DNA of 64,000 nucleotides from Trichoplax sp. H2. Taxonomy: Eukaryota; Placozoa; Uniplacotomia; Trichoplacea. Under the pieces are notes generated by a model. That model saw nothing but the letters and a program-made list of their open reading frames with translations, ran no database searches and was not told where the DNA came from. Position numbers and translations under genes: made by a program. Each line of letters starts with the position of its first letter. The first letter of the stretch is position 1. The DNA is taken from the NCBI GenBank assembly GCA_003344405.1, contig NOWV01000005.1:682001-746000 (forward strand), read 5' to 3'. Positions 62,969-64,000 of this stretch are shown here, piece by piece.

Positions 62969-64000
62969 GCTATCGTATACGCTGGCAACTATTCAATGTA
63001 CAACGATGACTGCATGTTGCACTCAAGTAGTATCATTTGGTTAGGAAAGAGATGGAAAAAATTCAAAACTCTCTTACCAGCAAAGCTATTGGATACATCT
63101 AAAATTTGACCTTTCAAAGAACCAAGCAAGATACCAACCACTCTTTTATCATTTAACCTTTTAAAATGATCTACTACGCTTAATAAGACCGTAGGATGGA
63201 CGACTACTTTCTCTGGTTTAGTTATCATGATTTCAATTTGCCAACACAGTCAGTACAATCTTCCTTCTTCTTATGGCGCTGATGAATCAATCTTGACACT
63301 GTCCGGACAACTGGAGATTGATTTTCCACAAGCGTGAGTCAACGTACAGTACTGACAGACAGAGCAGTGCCACAGCCCTGTACTGTACAGTACTGTACTG
63401 TACCGTACGCACCGCGTTGCATACTCACGGTGACTCACCAGTCCACAGTGTACAGTGTACAGTAGTTTAGTTCTGTACTGTACACTGTACACTGAGTATG
63501 CTGTACAGTACTTTGCAGCTACTGTTCCAATCGTGTGTAAAAACTTGGGAGTACAGAGTCAGATTAATTTCGATGCCACCCTGAAAAGATAGAATTGTGT
63601 AAGTTAAATCAGGCCCAAACTAGATCAATTTTAGATATCGTTGTAGCCTAATAACTAAGAAATGCCAATTTCGTTCTTATTTCTCAAAAAATTCTACACT
63701 TTTCCCGTAAAATTGGTTAAAAGTCTTTGCATTGGCAAGTATCATTGTTGGCAAATCGCGCTCTGTGTTTTCGCAATGACAGTTATTATACTGTACAGTA
63801 CTGTACTGTACAATGTGTATGGTACCTTATTGTATGGTTTTTAGTTTTAGTGACCATTTCATCACCAGTTGGGAAAATACAGTACAGTACAGACTGCACA
63901 GTAAATGTATCGCTGTACCGTTCCACGATCGTTCCAAACCGTATCTACAGTATGTACACTGTGTACTGTACACATTCTAGATACGGTTCGGAACGATTAT
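62969..64000. repeat. Right copy of the gap-2 block
   Basis: Begins right after the N run with sequence equivalent to 61733 (inside PSMD7 intron 1) and continues to the window end through exon 1, the GTAC arrays (about 63340-63500 and 63788-63810), the interspersed repeat (63580-63662) and the foldback (63899-64000). Differences from the left copy are isolated bases and array lengths. Confidence 0.85.
63078..63228 (-). pseudogene. Second copy of PSMD7 exon 1 (probable assembly duplicate)
   Basis: Encodes the same first 50 residues as 61992-61842 with an identical donor, but no further exons follow: the contig begins in intron 1 at 62969. It is either the same locus sequenced on another contig or haplotype, or an exon-1 fragment of a real duplication. 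The first reading is simpler because the break coincides with the gap. Confidence 0.8.

Overview
This window is nuclear DNA of an early-branching animal. The genes are intron-rich, AT-rich and compact, and nearly every one has a recognisable human orthologue of almost the same length. Gene content, introns mostly of about 50-1,900 bp and the AT bias fit a placozoan (Trichoplax-like) best. That species call is an inference, because I could run no search. Two 20-base N runs (21518-21537 and 62949-62968) show that this is a scaffold built from contigs.

Layout, left to right. 1-5730 (-): one uninterrupted reading frame of 1,910 codons encoding the N-terminal part of a giant Fat/Dachsous-type cadherin, running off the window. 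5731-16566: about 10.8 kb with no gene I can recognise. 16567-20825 (-): PIGT, 13 exons. 20801-22250: a GTAC-rich block present twice around the first gap, then a solitary histone H4 gene (22660-22971, +) with its own promoter and 3' stem-loop. 24179-27192 (-): PEDS1/TMEM189. 28117-31470 (+): KLHDC2-like kelch protein. 33089-34606 (+): RBM18. 35907-37192 (-): SSNA1, head-to-head with TTLL9 (37652-42522, +). 43274-44965 (-): PDRG1, convergent with TTLL9. 46511-49770 (+): RAB22A-like GTPase. 51419-54785 (-): prolidase PEPD. 56771-58464 (+): ribosomal protein RPL14. 59900-61992 (-): proteasome subunit PSMD7/Rpn8, whose first exon appears again to the right of the second gap.

The genes do not form an operon. 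They are housekeeping and membrane genes: GPI anchoring, plasmalogen synthesis, proteasome, ribosome, prefoldin-like chaperone and endosomal Rab. There is also a pair of cilium/microtubule genes, SSNA1 and TTLL9, that share one short intergenic region. Five of the genes (PIGT, PEDS1, TTLL9, PDRG1, RAB22A) have human orthologues on chromosome arm 20q. TTLL9 and PDRG1 are direct neighbours, convergent, as I remember them in human, so the window looks like a fragment of an ancient animal linkage group.

The intergenic DNA carries arrays of interleaved palindromes built on GTAC (CTGTACAG / AGTACTGT), a long foldback element, an interspersed repeat family and small tandem duplications. Both assembly gaps are flanked by near-identical direct copies, which looks like unmerged overlapping contigs or haplotypes rather than real duplication. 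Exon boundaries were derived by hand from splice signals, reading-frame phase and remembered human orthologues, so they may be off by a few bases in places.
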